A stretch of DNA of 64,000 nt from JBOGUF01 sp050696075 (GTDB taxonomy: Bacteria; Chloroflexota; Chloroflexia; Thermomicrobiales; UBA6265). Each line of letters starts with the position of its first letter. The first letter of the stretch is position 1. Both the position numbers and the translations under genes were made by a program. Positions 52,327-61,107 of this stretch are shown one piece after another. The stretch lies in contig JBOGUF010000142.1 of assembly GCA_050696075.1 (NCBI GenBank), forward strand, positions 186,001-250,000, given 5' to 3'. The notes under the pieces were generated by a model. The model was not told the origin of the DNA. It ran no database searches and saw only the letters and a program-made list of their open reading frames with translations.

Positions 52327-54759
52327 ATGGTGACGCGTACCGAAACCAAGTTGGTGACCGGCAAGATCAACGGCCTGGACGTGACCGTTCCCACCGGCAC
52401 GACGATCCTCGAAGCCGCGCGCATGGCCGGGATCGAAGTTCCCAATCTTTGCTATCAACCGCTGCTTCGACCGTGGGGCTCCTGTCGGATATGCACCGTC
52501 CAAGTTCTCGGCAAGCGTGGCGGCCTCCTCGAGTCGTGCGCAACGCCGCTGGGCGAAGGTATGGAGGTCCTCACCCACTCCGACGAGTGCGTGCAGGCGC
52601 GACAATTCATCCTCCAAATGTACCTGATCGATCATGCCCTCGACTGCCCCACCTGCGACAAATCGGGCGAGTGCTACCTTCAGGACAATACTTACCTCCA
52701 CAACGTCAACACCAACCCCTATCGCCGGCCGAAACTGGCGCAGCCCTACGTCCACCTGAGCGACTTCATCGACTACAAGTGGGATCGGTGCATTATGTGC
52801 ACCCGGTGTACCCGCGTCTGCGACGAGATGGTGGGCGTCACTGCCATCGAAGCGACCGCCCGCGGTCTCGAAGCCAGCATCGGCGCCGGCTTCGGCCTGG
52901 ACCTGAGTGAAACGACCTGCACGAATTGCGGTATGTGCATCGCCGTTTGCCCAGTGGGCGCGTTGACCGATCGTCATTTCGGCCATCACCCTTGGGAACT
53001 CGACACGACCGAAACGATCTGCGGCTTCTGTGACGTCGGCTGCACACTCAACGTCGAGACGAACAAGGGCATAGTCCGGCGCGTCAGCCACCTCTGGGAG
53101 CGCGGCGTCAACCACGGCTACACCTGCGAACGCGGCAAGTGGGGTCACGAACAGGTTCAGCATCCCGAACGCGTCTTTTACCCACGAACTCGGGACGCCG
53201 GCGGCCAAACCTACGAGGTAGCATGGTCGGAAGCGATCGACACGGTGGCTGAAGAGCTGGCGCACTACCAGGGCGGCCAGTTCGCCGCGCTCGCCTCTCC
53301 CGACTCGACCAATGAGGAGGTCTATTTCCTCCAACAGTTCGCCCGCGCCGTGATGCACAGCAACAATATCGACCGACGCCTGTCGCCGAATCAGGTCGCG
53401 GTCGAGCAGGCGGTACGCCAGTCTCTCGGACGAGACGTCGCCAACACGAACAACATGCAGGAACTCTTCACCGACGTGACGTGCGCCATGCTCGTCGGAC
53501 CGAACATCGGCAAGACCGAACCGGTCGCCTCCTACTGGTTCTATCACGCGCGCCACTACCGTGAAGCAAAGATGGTGGTGATTAGCCATGAGGAGTATCC
53601 TCTCTGCCGACGTGGCGACCTCTGGCTCCGCCCGAATCCAGGCACGACGGCGACGCTCCTCAATGGCATTGCCCGACAAATCGTCGATTTGGGCTTGGCC
53701 GCGGAGGGCGCAAGCCGCGATGCGACATTCAAGGAATGGACGGCGTCGCTATCGTTGTTCGATCTCGCGTCGGTCAGCCAACGGACCGGCGTGCCCGAGG
53801 ACGACGTCAAGAACGCGGCCATCCTCTTCGCGACTGGGGGCATGGGAGCCGGAAGCGAGCGACCGGACCGCGGATACCCGCCTTCGCTTATCTACCAGAC
53901 GTCCGCGCATCAAGGCCAGACGGGTCAGTTGACCGACGATGGTGATCCGGCGGCGATCGCTATCGCGTGTAACAACCTCGCGTTCTTGACCGATAACTTC
54001 GGCCGCGCCGGCGGCGGCGTCGCCTCGCCCCGCGGTCCGGCGAACTATCAAGGCGCGACTGACATGGGCGCGCATCCGCACTACCTGCCAGGTGGCTTCG
54101 ACGTCGAGGACCCCACTGCCCGCGGCGTCTTCGAGGCTGCCTGGCTCGATCGCTGGGCGGAACAGGCCAAGACGAGCAACGGGTTTTTGCCAGTGCGCGC
54201 GCTTCCGGCGACGCGAGGCATTGGCAACGACGGACTCGTTGAGGCGATTACGCGCGGCGAGATTAGGGCGATGTACATCGAGGGCACAATCAACGGCCGG
54301 TTTGTCGACATTGATCCACGCTTGACCGACGCGCTGAAGCAATTGGAGTTTCTGGTCGTCGCCGATTCGTTCGACTCACCACTCGCTCTGATTGCGCACG
54401 TCGTCTTGCCCAAAGCAATGAGTCTCGAGACGGACGGCACTTTCACGAACTTCGACCGTACAGTTCAACGCGTGCGCGCCGCGACCCCGCCGATGGGTGA
54501 GGCAAAATCGGGCGTCAACGTGATCTCGCTCCTTTCCCAGCGAATGGGATACGGTCTCGCCCAGATGCACCCTGCCCAGGTCATGGCCGAGATTTCCCGA
54601 CTGGTCCCAGACTACGGCGGCGTCAGCTACGCCCGGCTCGAACGAAGCGGGCTAAGCGTTCCCGTCGCCGGTTTCATGGATCCGGGCACTCCGATATTGA
54701 CCAAATCGGCTGACGGCCTGTCAACGCTCCAACCCAGCCTTGTTTCAATCGCCGGCTAA
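52327..54759 (+). CDS. NuoG/FdhA-like molybdopterin-family iron-sulfur oxidoreductase
   Basis: An 810-aa protein. Domains in order: [2Fe-2S] domain (CYQPLLRPWGSCRIC, then CATP); the His-ligated cluster (HALDCPTCDKSGEC); two [4Fe-4S] sites (CIMCTRCTRVC and CTNCGMCIAVCP); and a molybdopterin-oxidoreductase domain from about 230 with its own 4Fe-4S motif (CGFCDVGC, then GYTCERGKWG). Where formate dehydrogenases have Cys or Sec (after NNVD), this has NNIDRRLSPNQ, so the Mo ligand is missing. It resembles complex I NuoG more than an active FDH. A NuoI-like gene follows by 18 bp; no other nuo genes are near. Confidence 0.9.
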   Translation: MVTRTETKLVTGKINGLDVTVPTGTTILEAARMAGIEVPNLCYQPLLRPWGSCRICTVQVLGKRGGLLESCATPLGEGMEVLTHSDECVQARQFILQMYLIDHALDCPTCDKSGECYLQDNTYLHNVNTNPYRRPKLAQPYVHLSDFIDYKWDRCIMCTRCTRVCDEMVGVTAIEATARGLEASIGAGFGLDLSETTCTNCGMCIAVCPVGALTDRHFGHHPWELDTTETICGFCDVGCTLNVETNKGIVRRVSHLWERGVNHGYTCERGKWGHEQVQHPERVFYPRTRDAGGQTYEVAWSEAIDTVAEELAHYQGGQFAALASPDSTNEEVYFLQQFARAVMHSNNIDRRLSPNQVAVEQAVRQSLGRDVANTNNMQELFTDVTCAMLVGPNIGKTEPVASYWFYHARHYREAKMVVISHEEYPLCRRGDLWLRPNPGTTATLLNGIARQIVDLGLAAEGASRDATFKEWTASLSLFDLASVSQRTGVPEDDVKNAAILFATGGMGAGSERPDRGYPPSLIYQTSAHQGQTGQLTDDGDPAAIAIACNNLAFLTDNFGRAGGGVASPRGPANYQGATDMGAHPHYLPGGFDVEDPTARGVFEAAWLDRWAEQAKTSNGFLPVRALPATRGIGNDGLVEAITRGEIRAMYIEGTINGRFVDIDPRLTDALKQLEFLVVADSFDSPLALIAHVVLPKAMSLETDGTFTNFDRTVQRVRAATPPMGEAKSGVNVISLLSQRMGYGLAQMHPAQVMAEISRLVPDYGGVSYARLERSGLSVPVAGFMDPGTPILTKSADGLSTLQPSLVSIAG

Positions 54760-54777
54760 TGCCGAAAGGCAGGATCG

Positions 54778-55254
54778 ATGTTCGACGAGATCAAAGGATT
54801 TGCGGTTACGTTCAAGCGGCTCTTCAAGCCGACGATCACCATCCAGTACCCTGACGAAAAACGCCCGATGGCCGAGCGCTTCCGGGGATTGCCCGCATTG
54901 CGCTCCGATCCTGAAACCGGCGAAGCGCTCTGCGTGGCGTGCGGACTGTGCGCGCGCATTTGCCCGACCTCCTGCTTGGAGATGCAGGTTGTTCCGTCGG
55001 AGGAGGGCGATCGTGAACTCGGCGAGTTCATTCTGCGCTCGGGCCGCTGCATGTTCTGCGGTCTTTGCGCTCAGGTCTGCCCCGTCGATGCGATCACGAT
55101 GAGCAGCGAGTACGAACTCTCCGTCCTCGATCGAGACGGGCTCGTCTATACCAAGATCGAACTCGCGACCATCGGCTCGCAAGCGCCGATCTGGTGGGAA
55201 GCCGGCTCCGGTCCGCAATACGCTGCCGGCACCAACCTCTATCCGAATCGCTAA
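54778..55254 (+). CDS. NuoI-like ferredoxin protein
   Basis: A 158-aa protein with two [4Fe-4S] motifs, CVACGLCARICP and CMFCGLCAQVCP, spaced as in NuoI. The N terminus (GFAVTFKRLFKPTITIQYPDE) is that of NuoI, which feeds electrons through N6a and N6b to quinone. AGGCAGG precedes ATG 54778. It is paired with the NuoG-like gene only; subunits E, F, H and J-N are absent here. It could belong to a complex encoded elsewhere or form a soluble electron-transfer pair. Confidence 0.93.
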   Translation: MFDEIKGFAVTFKRLFKPTITIQYPDEKRPMAERFRGLPALRSDPETGEALCVACGLCARICPTSCLEMQVVPSEEGDRELGEFILRSGRCMFCGLCAQVCPVDAITMSSEYELSVLDRDGLVYTKIELATIGSQAPIWWEAGSGPQYAAGTNLYPNR

Positions 55255-55377
55255 TCCAACGATCGAATCGGACGCAACGCGCGGCGCCTTCATTAGGCAG
55301 TGCTGTGTGCTACGTTTCGCTGATCTTGGATAATGGTGCCGTACCGTCTTCGCGAACGACTGAAGAGGGGGAGCATC

Positions 55378-56820
55378 ATGGGCAAAACTCAGCCGATCTA
55401 CCTTGCCGGACGCTGGGTCGAATCTGATCGTTCGCTTGTTGTCGCTAATCCGTACAACGGCGAAACGGTTGGAACAACCTTCCTTGCCTCACGCGATCAA
55501 CTAGAAGAAGCGATCGTTGCGGCGGAGTCCGTCTTTCCCCAGCTCGCGGCGACGCCGACCTACGATCGCGTCAAAGTGCTGCATGCATTCGCGACCAAGC
55601 TTCGCGAGCGCCGCGATGACGTTGCCCGTCTGATTGCGCTCGAAGCGGGCAAACCAATCAAGGAAGCTGAGGTCGAAGCGGATCGCGGCATCTTCACCGT
55701 GGAAACCGCGGCCGAGGAAGCCAAGCGGATCGAAGGCGACGTCATGCCGCTCGATTTGCTACCCTCCTCCAAGGGTCGCTTCGGCATTGTCCGGCGTTTC
55801 CCTATCGGACCGATCGCCGGTATCTCGCCCTTCAACTTCCCGCTCAATCTGGCGCTGCACAAGGTCGCGCCGGCGTTGGCATCAGGCAATCCGATCGTGC
55901 TCAAGCCACCCAGCAAGGATCCGCTCACCATGTTGCTCGTCGCCCAAATACTGGACGAGATCGGGGCGCCGCCCGGAGCGGTCAGCGTCTTACCCATGGA
56001 TCGAGAGACTGGAGACGCGATGGTCGCCGACGACCGCTTCAAGCTCCTGTCTTTCACCGGATCGCCCGACGTCGGTTGGGACATGAAACGGCGGGCAGGC
56101 ATGAAGCGCGTGGTCCTCGAGTTGGGAGGCAACGCGGGCGTGGTCGTGGACGACGATGCCGACATTGCCTTTGCGGCCCAGCGCGTGCGTGTCGGCGCCT
56201 TCGCGTACGCCGGGCAAGTCTGCATCTCGGTCCAGCGCGTCTTCGTCCACGAAGCCCACTATGAACGGTTCAAAGAATTGCTCATCGCCGAAACCGAGAA
56301 GATGAAGCTCGGCGACCCGCTCGATCGGAACACCGACCTCGGCCCGATGATCGACGACAGGGCCGCCCAACGAAGCCAGCAGTGGATCGAAGCAGCCGTG
56401 AAACAAGGCGCGCGGGTGCTGACCGGCGGCAAGGCCGACGGACGCTTCTTCCAGCCGACGATCATCGAGAACGCGCCCAAGGACGCGTTCGTCTGCTCCC
56501 GCGAAGCGTTCGCCCCGCTCGTGACCCTCTTCAAGATTGGCAGCTTCAAGGAGGGCGTCGACGCGCTGAACGATTCAGTCTACGGACTGCAAGCGGGCAT
56601 CTTCAGCAACCGCCTCGAGCACGCACTGTACGCCTTTGAACATGTCGAGACAGGCGCGGTCATCATGAACGACGTGCCGACTTATCGCATCGATCATATG
56701 CCCTACGGTGGCGTCAAAGCGTCCGGTCTCAGCCGCGAAGGGCTGCGCTACGCCATCGAGGACATGACCGAGATGCGCCTGCTTGTCGTCAACCGCTTGG
56801 AGAGCCAGGCGGTCTCCTGA
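55378..56820 (+). CDS. NAD(P)-dependent aldehyde dehydrogenase
   Basis: A 480-aa aldehyde dehydrogenase from ATG 55378 with GAGGGGGAG upstream. ISPFNFPLNLALHKVAPALA, NPIVLKPPSKDP, and FTGSPDVGWDM outline the cofactor site. The general base is Glu248 in LELGGNAG and the nucleophile is Cys282 in AYAGQVCISVQRV. The pattern is closest to lactaldehyde, phosphonoacetaldehyde or non-phosphorylating GAPDH-like members; the substrate cannot be set. It stands alone and converges on nfo with a 5-bp gap. Confidence 0.93.
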   Translation: MGKTQPIYLAGRWVESDRSLVVANPYNGETVGTTFLASRDQLEEAIVAAESVFPQLAATPTYDRVKVLHAFATKLRERRDDVARLIALEAGKPIKEAEVEADRGIFTVETAAEEAKRIEGDVMPLDLLPSSKGRFGIVRRFPIGPIAGISPFNFPLNLALHKVAPALASGNPIVLKPPSKDPLTMLLVAQILDEIGAPPGAVSVLPMDRETGDAMVADDRFKLLSFTGSPDVGWDMKRRAGMKRVVLELGGNAGVVVDDDADIAFAAQRVRVGAFAYAGQVCISVQRVFVHEAHYERFKELLIAETEKMKLGDPLDRNTDLGPMIDDRAAQRSQQWIEAAVKQGARVLTGGKADGRFFQPTIIENAPKDAFVCSREAFAPLVTLFKIGSFKEGVDALNDSVYGLQAGIFSNRLEHALYAFEHVETGAVIMNDVPTYRIDHMPYGGVKASGLSREGLRYAIEDMTEMRLLVVNRLESQAVS

Positions 56821-56825
56821 ACGCG

Positions 56826-57704
56826 CTACGCCGATGCCGCAATCTCCCGCACCAATGACCGCAATGTCGCGAGGTTGCGCCTGTCCTCCTCGTCAGTGTC
56901 GCCTTTCGGCGTCTCCAGGATGCCGGGCAGCCCGGCCAATCGTGGATCGTTCACCAGCAGTTCGAATGCGCTCAGTCCGAGCTCACCTTCGCCGATATGC
57001 GCGTGACGATCGACGCGGCTCCCCAGACCTTTCTTCGAGTCATTGAGGTGGATCACCTTGATCTGATCAAGTCCGATGACTTCGTCGAACGCCTGCATCG
57101 TCGCATTGTATGTCTCCAGATCGCGAAGGTCGTACCCGGCGGCGAAGACGTGGCAGGTGTCAAAGCAAACTGCCGCGCGTCGTTTGTCCTCGACGAGCGC
57201 CAGAATGCCGGCGATCTCTTCGAACCTTCGACCCAGAGCCGTCCCTTGCCCGGCCGTCGTCTCGAGCAGCAAGACTGCCCCACCGTCAGGACGCTCAGCG
57301 TGAATGCGATTGATCGCCTTGGCAACCCGCCGCATACCGACCTCTTCACCGCTACCCATGTGCCCGCCTGGGTGCGACACCAGGTATGGCACGCCGAGTT
57401 GATCGCATCGGTCGAGCTCCTCCATCAATGCCAGGCGCGACTTCTCCCACAGCTCATCCGCCGGAGACGCGACGTTGATAAGGTACGAATCGTGGGCGAC
57501 GAGGTGCATGATCCCGGTGGCTACTCGTTGCGCCTGAAACCGTTCGATAACCGCGGGGTCGAGCGGTTTCGCGCGCCATTGGCTGGCGTTCTTGGTAAAG
57601 AGCTGACACGACGCTATCCCCAGTGCCGCCGCGCGCGTCAACGCGAGATCACAGCCGCCGGCGATCGACATATGCGATCCGAACACAAGCATGTGCGTAC
57701 TCAC
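56826..57704 (-). CDS. nfo: Endonuclease IV
   Basis: AP endonuclease of base-excision repair, a TIM barrel with three Zn2+. All ligand motifs are present in the 292-aa product: LVAHDSYLIN, VSHPGGHMG, LETTAGQGT, VCFDTCHVFAAG, IHLNDSK, DRHAHIGEG, and ILETPKG. The N terminus GSHMSIAGG is typical. ATG 57704 or 57692 may start it. It probably has its own transcript; the upstream 180 bp hold GTCCGTACAC at 57790-57799 and no strong promoter. Confidence 0.97.
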   Translation of the reverse strand: MSTHMLVFGSHMSIAGGCDLALTRAAALGIASCQLFTKNASQWRAKPLDPAVIERFQAQRVATGIMHLVAHDSYLINVASPADELWEKSRLALMEELDRCDQLGVPYLVSHPGGHMGSGEEVGMRRVAKAINRIHAERPDGGAVLLLETTAGQGTALGRRFEEIAGILALVEDKRRAAVCFDTCHVFAAGYDLRDLETYNATMQAFDEVIGLDQIKVIHLNDSKKGLGSRVDRHAHIGEGELGLSAFELLVNDPRLAGLPGILETPKGDTDEEDRRNLATLRSLVREIAASA

Positions 57705-57886
57705 TCCTTCGTTCAGGTGCGCGCCGCGGCACCCAACACAAAATCCAACGCCGTGGAAACAACGCTATGCCGTCACAACTATATCAGGCGTCCGTACACT
57801 GCAACCGGAGACACGGACGCGGACTGATAAGGAAAGCCCGGTCGCTATGGTAGAATCCGCCGACTCATGCGTCATGCGCCGTTGAT

Positions 57887-58714
57887 TTGGTCAGGGATCG
57901 GATCGCAAGGAGCGTGAACAGCGCGGAACAATCGGTGGTCGGTCCCCATCCTCTGCCGTCGCTCTCGCTCGTTATCCCGGCATACAACGAATCAGCCGTC
58001 ATCCACGGTACGCTGACGGATGCCTGGTCCTATCTCTCAAGGGAGTCATACGATTTCGAGCTCATTCTCGTCGACGACGGGAGCAACGACCCCACGCGCG
58101 CGATCGCGAAAGCGTTTGCGGCGACGCACGACCGCGTCTCGGTAGTGTCCATTCCCCACGGCGGCAAGGCGGCGGCGCTTCGCGCCGGCATGTCGATGGC
58201 AACCGGTGATCTCATCGCCTTCACCGACGCCGACCTGGCCACGCCACTCCACTACCTCGCTACGTTTCGCGCGGCGATCGGGAACGGCGCCGGAGTCGTG
58301 ATCGGCTCGCGCGAGGGAGCCGGCGCGCGGAGAATTGGTGAGCCACTTTACCGGCACGTCATGGGCCGTGCCTTCAACATGCTGGTGCGCCTTTTGGTCC
58401 TTCCCGGCGTACAGGACACGCAGTGCGGTTTCAAACTCTTCACGCGCTCTGCACTCGACGCCGTGCTTGACGGAGCGCGGCTCTACGCCACCGCCGGCGA
58501 GCGGGTAACTGGCGCGCGAGTAACCGCATTTGACGTCGAGCTTCTGGTCGTCGTGCGCCGGCGCGGTTTTCCGATCCATTCTGTGCCGGTCGTCTGGACC
58601 TACGGTCCGCGGAGCAAGGTCAATCCCGTCAGGGACACCTGGTTCAACCTTCGTGACGTCGTTCGCATTAAGCTGAACGATCTATCGGGGCAGTACGACC
58701 GCGAACGCGATTGA
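57887..58714 (+). CDS. GT2-family glycosyltransferase, dolichyl-phosphate glucose synthase-like
   Basis: A 275-aa GT-A fold enzyme: LSLVIPAYNES at the start, ELILVDDGSND, and the DxD in AFTDADLATP. VIGSREGAGARRIGEPLYRH and VQDTQCGFKLF are typical of the Alg5-like group that makes lipid-linked sugar phosphates. No C-terminal membrane segments are seen. The start may be TTG 57887 or GTG 57914; neither has a well-placed ribosome site. A TAGAAT -10-like hexamer lies at 57851-57856. It converges on mutL. Confidence 0.9.
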   Translation: MVRDRIARSVNSAEQSVVGPHPLPSLSLVIPAYNESAVIHGTLTDAWSYLSRESYDFELILVDDGSNDPTRAIAKAFAATHDRVSVVSIPHGGKAAALRAGMSMATGDLIAFTDADLATPLHYLATFRAAIGNGAGVVIGSREGAGARRIGEPLYRHVMGRAFNMLVRLLVLPGVQDTQCGFKLFTRSALDAVLDGARLYATAGERVTGARVTAFDVELLVVVRRRGFPIHSVPVVWTYGPRSKVNPVRDTWFNLRDVVRIKLNDLSGQYDRERD

Positions 58715-58724
58715 TGCGACCGTT

Positions 58725-60449
58725 CTAGCGTCGGGCGAACTGCCGCTCGAGTTCGTTCTGGGTGAGATGCAGCATCGTCGGCCGCCCGTGACCGCAAGCG
58801 CGCGGTTGCGAGGTGCGCTCCAGTTCCGAAACGAGTTCGCGCATCTCGGCAAGTGACAGCGACTGACCGGCGCGTATCGACGTGTGACAAGCGGCGCTGA
58901 TCGCCACCGCGTCCAGCCAGCTCTCACCGGACCCGCCGTCCGCCAACTCTTGGAGGATAAGGAGCAGCCGCTCGGCGACGTCGACGTTGGTCACGACGGC
59001 CGGAACGGTCCGGACAACGACCGAACCGTCGCCGAACGGCTCGATCTCGAAACCAATCCGCGTCAACTCTGCGCGCGAGCGCTCGAACGCGGCCTGCTGC
59101 TCGGGCGTGAGATCGACGACCAACGGATCGAGGAGCGGTTGCCGATCCATCCCATTGCGGTCCATCTGGCCCAGAATCTTCTCGTACATCACCCGCTCAT
59201 GGGCCGCGTGCTGGTCGATGAGGTACATCCCCTCTGGCCCCTCGGCAATAATGAACGTGGCCGCGACCTGCCCCAGAACCCGCAGCATGGGCACGCTCCG
59301 TCGTCCCGCTTCTATCAGACCACTACCTGGTTCGTCGTCTGCCGGGTGCGGAAGCTCGGCGCCGAACCGTGGTTGTTGCCACCTCGGCGATTGGTCAGGG
59401 CCGCTCGGAGACGACGGGCGGAACGACACCGCGGGCAGATCGTCTCTCGGCGATTTAGCCAGCGCCATATGCGTTGCGCGTTGGACCGCGCGACAGGCCG
59501 CCCGTTCGTCGACAAACTTGACCTCAGCCTTGGTCGGATGGACGTTGACGTCGACGGCCGCGGGATCGACCTCAATTCGCACGACCGCCACTGGGTGCCG
59601 GCTCACCATCAACACGCTGTGGTAGGCCTCCTCGAGGGCGTACGACAACGACCGGTGCTGAATCCATCGTCCATTCACGAAGAAGACAAGGTCCTGTCGA
59701 TGCGACCGGGTGATAGAAGGCGCGGCCACCCAACCTGTGACTGCCACGCCAGGCACGGCGGCCGCTTCGTCAAGTGGTTCCAGCACGAGCGCGGCACGGC
59801 TGACGTCACGACCGAATACGCCCGTGGCTGCACCGACTTGGTCGCCTGCGCCATCAGTGCCGAATACCCGCCGCCCGTCGCTCGTCAGCGAGAACTGAAC
59901 CCGTGGATAGGCTGCGGCATAAGCGCCAACGATGCGCCCGATATAGGCGGCCTCTGTCGAGGGTTGTCGAAGGAATTTGCGTCTGGCCGGTACGTTCCCG
60001 AAGAGGTCCCTGACGGTCACAGTCGTGCCCACTGACGCTCCAGTGGTGCGTGACGGCTCCACTTCGCCATAAGACACGGTTAGGACCGCACCCGATGCCT
60101 CTCCAGCGACTTTTGACCGAATAGTCAAGTGGGAAACTGCAGCGATACTGGGCAGCGCCTCACCGCGGAAACCGAGCGTGTCTAACACGTGTAGGTCGTC
60201 GAAACTCCCTAACTTGGACGTGGCATGACGCTGCACAGCCATCGCGAGTTCACCGGGATCGATGCCGCAACCATCGTCGGCAACCTCGATCAGATCACTC
60301 CCTCCGCCGCGGATCTCGATCAGTATCCGCGTCGCCCCCGCGTCAAGCGCATTCTCGAGCAGTTCTTTCGCGACCGACGCTGGACGCTCGACGACCTCTC
60401 CGGCCGCGATCTTCCCGATCGTCTTCTCGTTGAGCAACCTGATCGTCAT
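58725..60449 (-). CDS. mutL: DNA mismatch repair protein MutL
   Basis: Mismatch-repair ATPase and latent endonuclease, 574 aa. The GHKL motifs are ELLENALDAGA, ADDGCGID, and TLGFRGEALPSIA. The C-terminal nuclease motif is DQHAAHERVMYE (from 412), with ACHTSIRAG and CGHGRPT also present. It is therefore an endonuclease-proficient MutL, as in bacteria without MutH. mutS is not in the window. It lies 45 bp after mpg on the same strand, behind T-box-controlled valS. Confidence 0.97.
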   Translation of the reverse strand: MTIRLLNEKTIGKIAAGEVVERPASVAKELLENALDAGATRILIEIRGGGSDLIEVADDGCGIDPGELAMAVQRHATSKLGSFDDLHVLDTLGFRGEALPSIAAVSHLTIRSKVAGEASGAVLTVSYGEVEPSRTTGASVGTTVTVRDLFGNVPARRKFLRQPSTEAAYIGRIVGAYAAAYPRVQFSLTSDGRRVFGTDGAGDQVGAATGVFGRDVSRAALVLEPLDEAAAVPGVAVTGWVAAPSITRSHRQDLVFFVNGRWIQHRSLSYALEEAYHSVLMVSRHPVAVVRIEVDPAAVDVNVHPTKAEVKFVDERAACRAVQRATHMALAKSPRDDLPAVSFRPSSPSGPDQSPRWQQPRFGAELPHPADDEPGSGLIEAGRRSVPMLRVLGQVAATFIIAEGPEGMYLIDQHAAHERVMYEKILGQMDRNGMDRQPLLDPLVVDLTPEQQAAFERSRAELTRIGFEIEPFGDGSVVVRTVPAVVTNVDVAERLLLILQELADGGSGESWLDAVAISAACHTSIRAGQSLSLAEMRELVSELERTSQPRACGHGRPTMLHLTQNELERQFARR

Positions 60450-60494
60450 GGGCCGTTCGCGGTACCTCTTTCATCCGCCTCCTACGCGCGCATG

Positions 60495-61100
60495 CTACCA
60501 TCCCGGAACTGAGACGAACGTCGATCCACGCCGATGCGCCGACACCGAACGGCTCTCCGGATCGAAGAATCGCCAAGGGCTCTCCTTGGCCCGCGAAATG
60601 CCGATTCGTTCACTGACCCGGATTTCGACCGGCGGGATCCCACGCGACAACCAAATGAGGTCGCTTTCGACCAGATCCGTGCCGTCGTGACTGAGTTTGA
60701 TGCCCATTGCTTGACAGAGTCGTCCCGGTCCCGCGCACAGCAGTTCCTTTTCAACGACGCCCCGCCGATGGGCCATCACGTCCACGCCATCCATTGGGGC
60801 GAGTGCCCGGATGAGCACAGCGCCATGCTCGCCCGGTGGAGCGCAGACGATGTTGAACATGGCGTGAATGCCGTATGACCGATAAACGTAGACAATGCCC
60901 GGTGGACCTGCCATCGCCAAACGACCTTTGGCCAGTCGCGCGGCATGCGAGGCCAAGTCGTCTGGGCCGGCATATGCCTCAGTCTCGACGATCCGACCAG
61001 AGGCTACTAATCCATCAATCAGGGTGTGAAGAGAGCAACCCAAAAGGTCCGGCGCCACCTCGCACGCCGGACGCCTGAAGTAAGCACGATCCAGGCGCAC
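60495..61100 (-). CDS. mpg: 3-methyladenine DNA glycosylase (AAG/MPG type)
   Basis: Excises alkylated purines. The 201-aa product has LLGCSLHTLIDGLVASGRIV, the catalytic Glu in VETEAYAGPDD, the Tyr-rich VYVYRSYGIHAMFNIV, VLIRALAP, and GPGRLCQAMGI. This is the AAG fold, not the HhH AlkA type. GTG 61100 begins only 7 bases after the valS stop, so it is co-transcribed with valS. mutL follows by 45 bp. Confidence 0.96.
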   Translation of the reverse strand: MRLDRAYFRRPACEVAPDLLGCSLHTLIDGLVASGRIVETEAYAGPDDLASHAARLAKGRLAMAGPPGIVYVYRSYGIHAMFNIVCAPPGEHGAVLIRALAPMDGVDVMAHRRGVVEKELLCAGPGRLCQAMGIKLSHDGTDLVESDLIWLSRGIPPVEIRVSERIGISRAKESPWRFFDPESRSVSAHRRGSTFVSVPGW

Positions 61101-61107
61101 GGTTTGA

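Noticed and set aside
52198..53679. A 493-codon frame opposite the NuoG-like gene
   Set aside because: It is an antisense shadow of a clearly coding gene with all Fe-S motifs; its own translation has no domain.
52327..54759. Selenocysteine or active formate dehydrogenase
   Set aside because: The frame has no internal UGA, and the residue after the NNID motif is Arg, not Cys or Sec.
58884..60035. A 383-codon frame opposite mutL
   Set aside because: Antisense shadow of a conserved gene; no recognisable protein.
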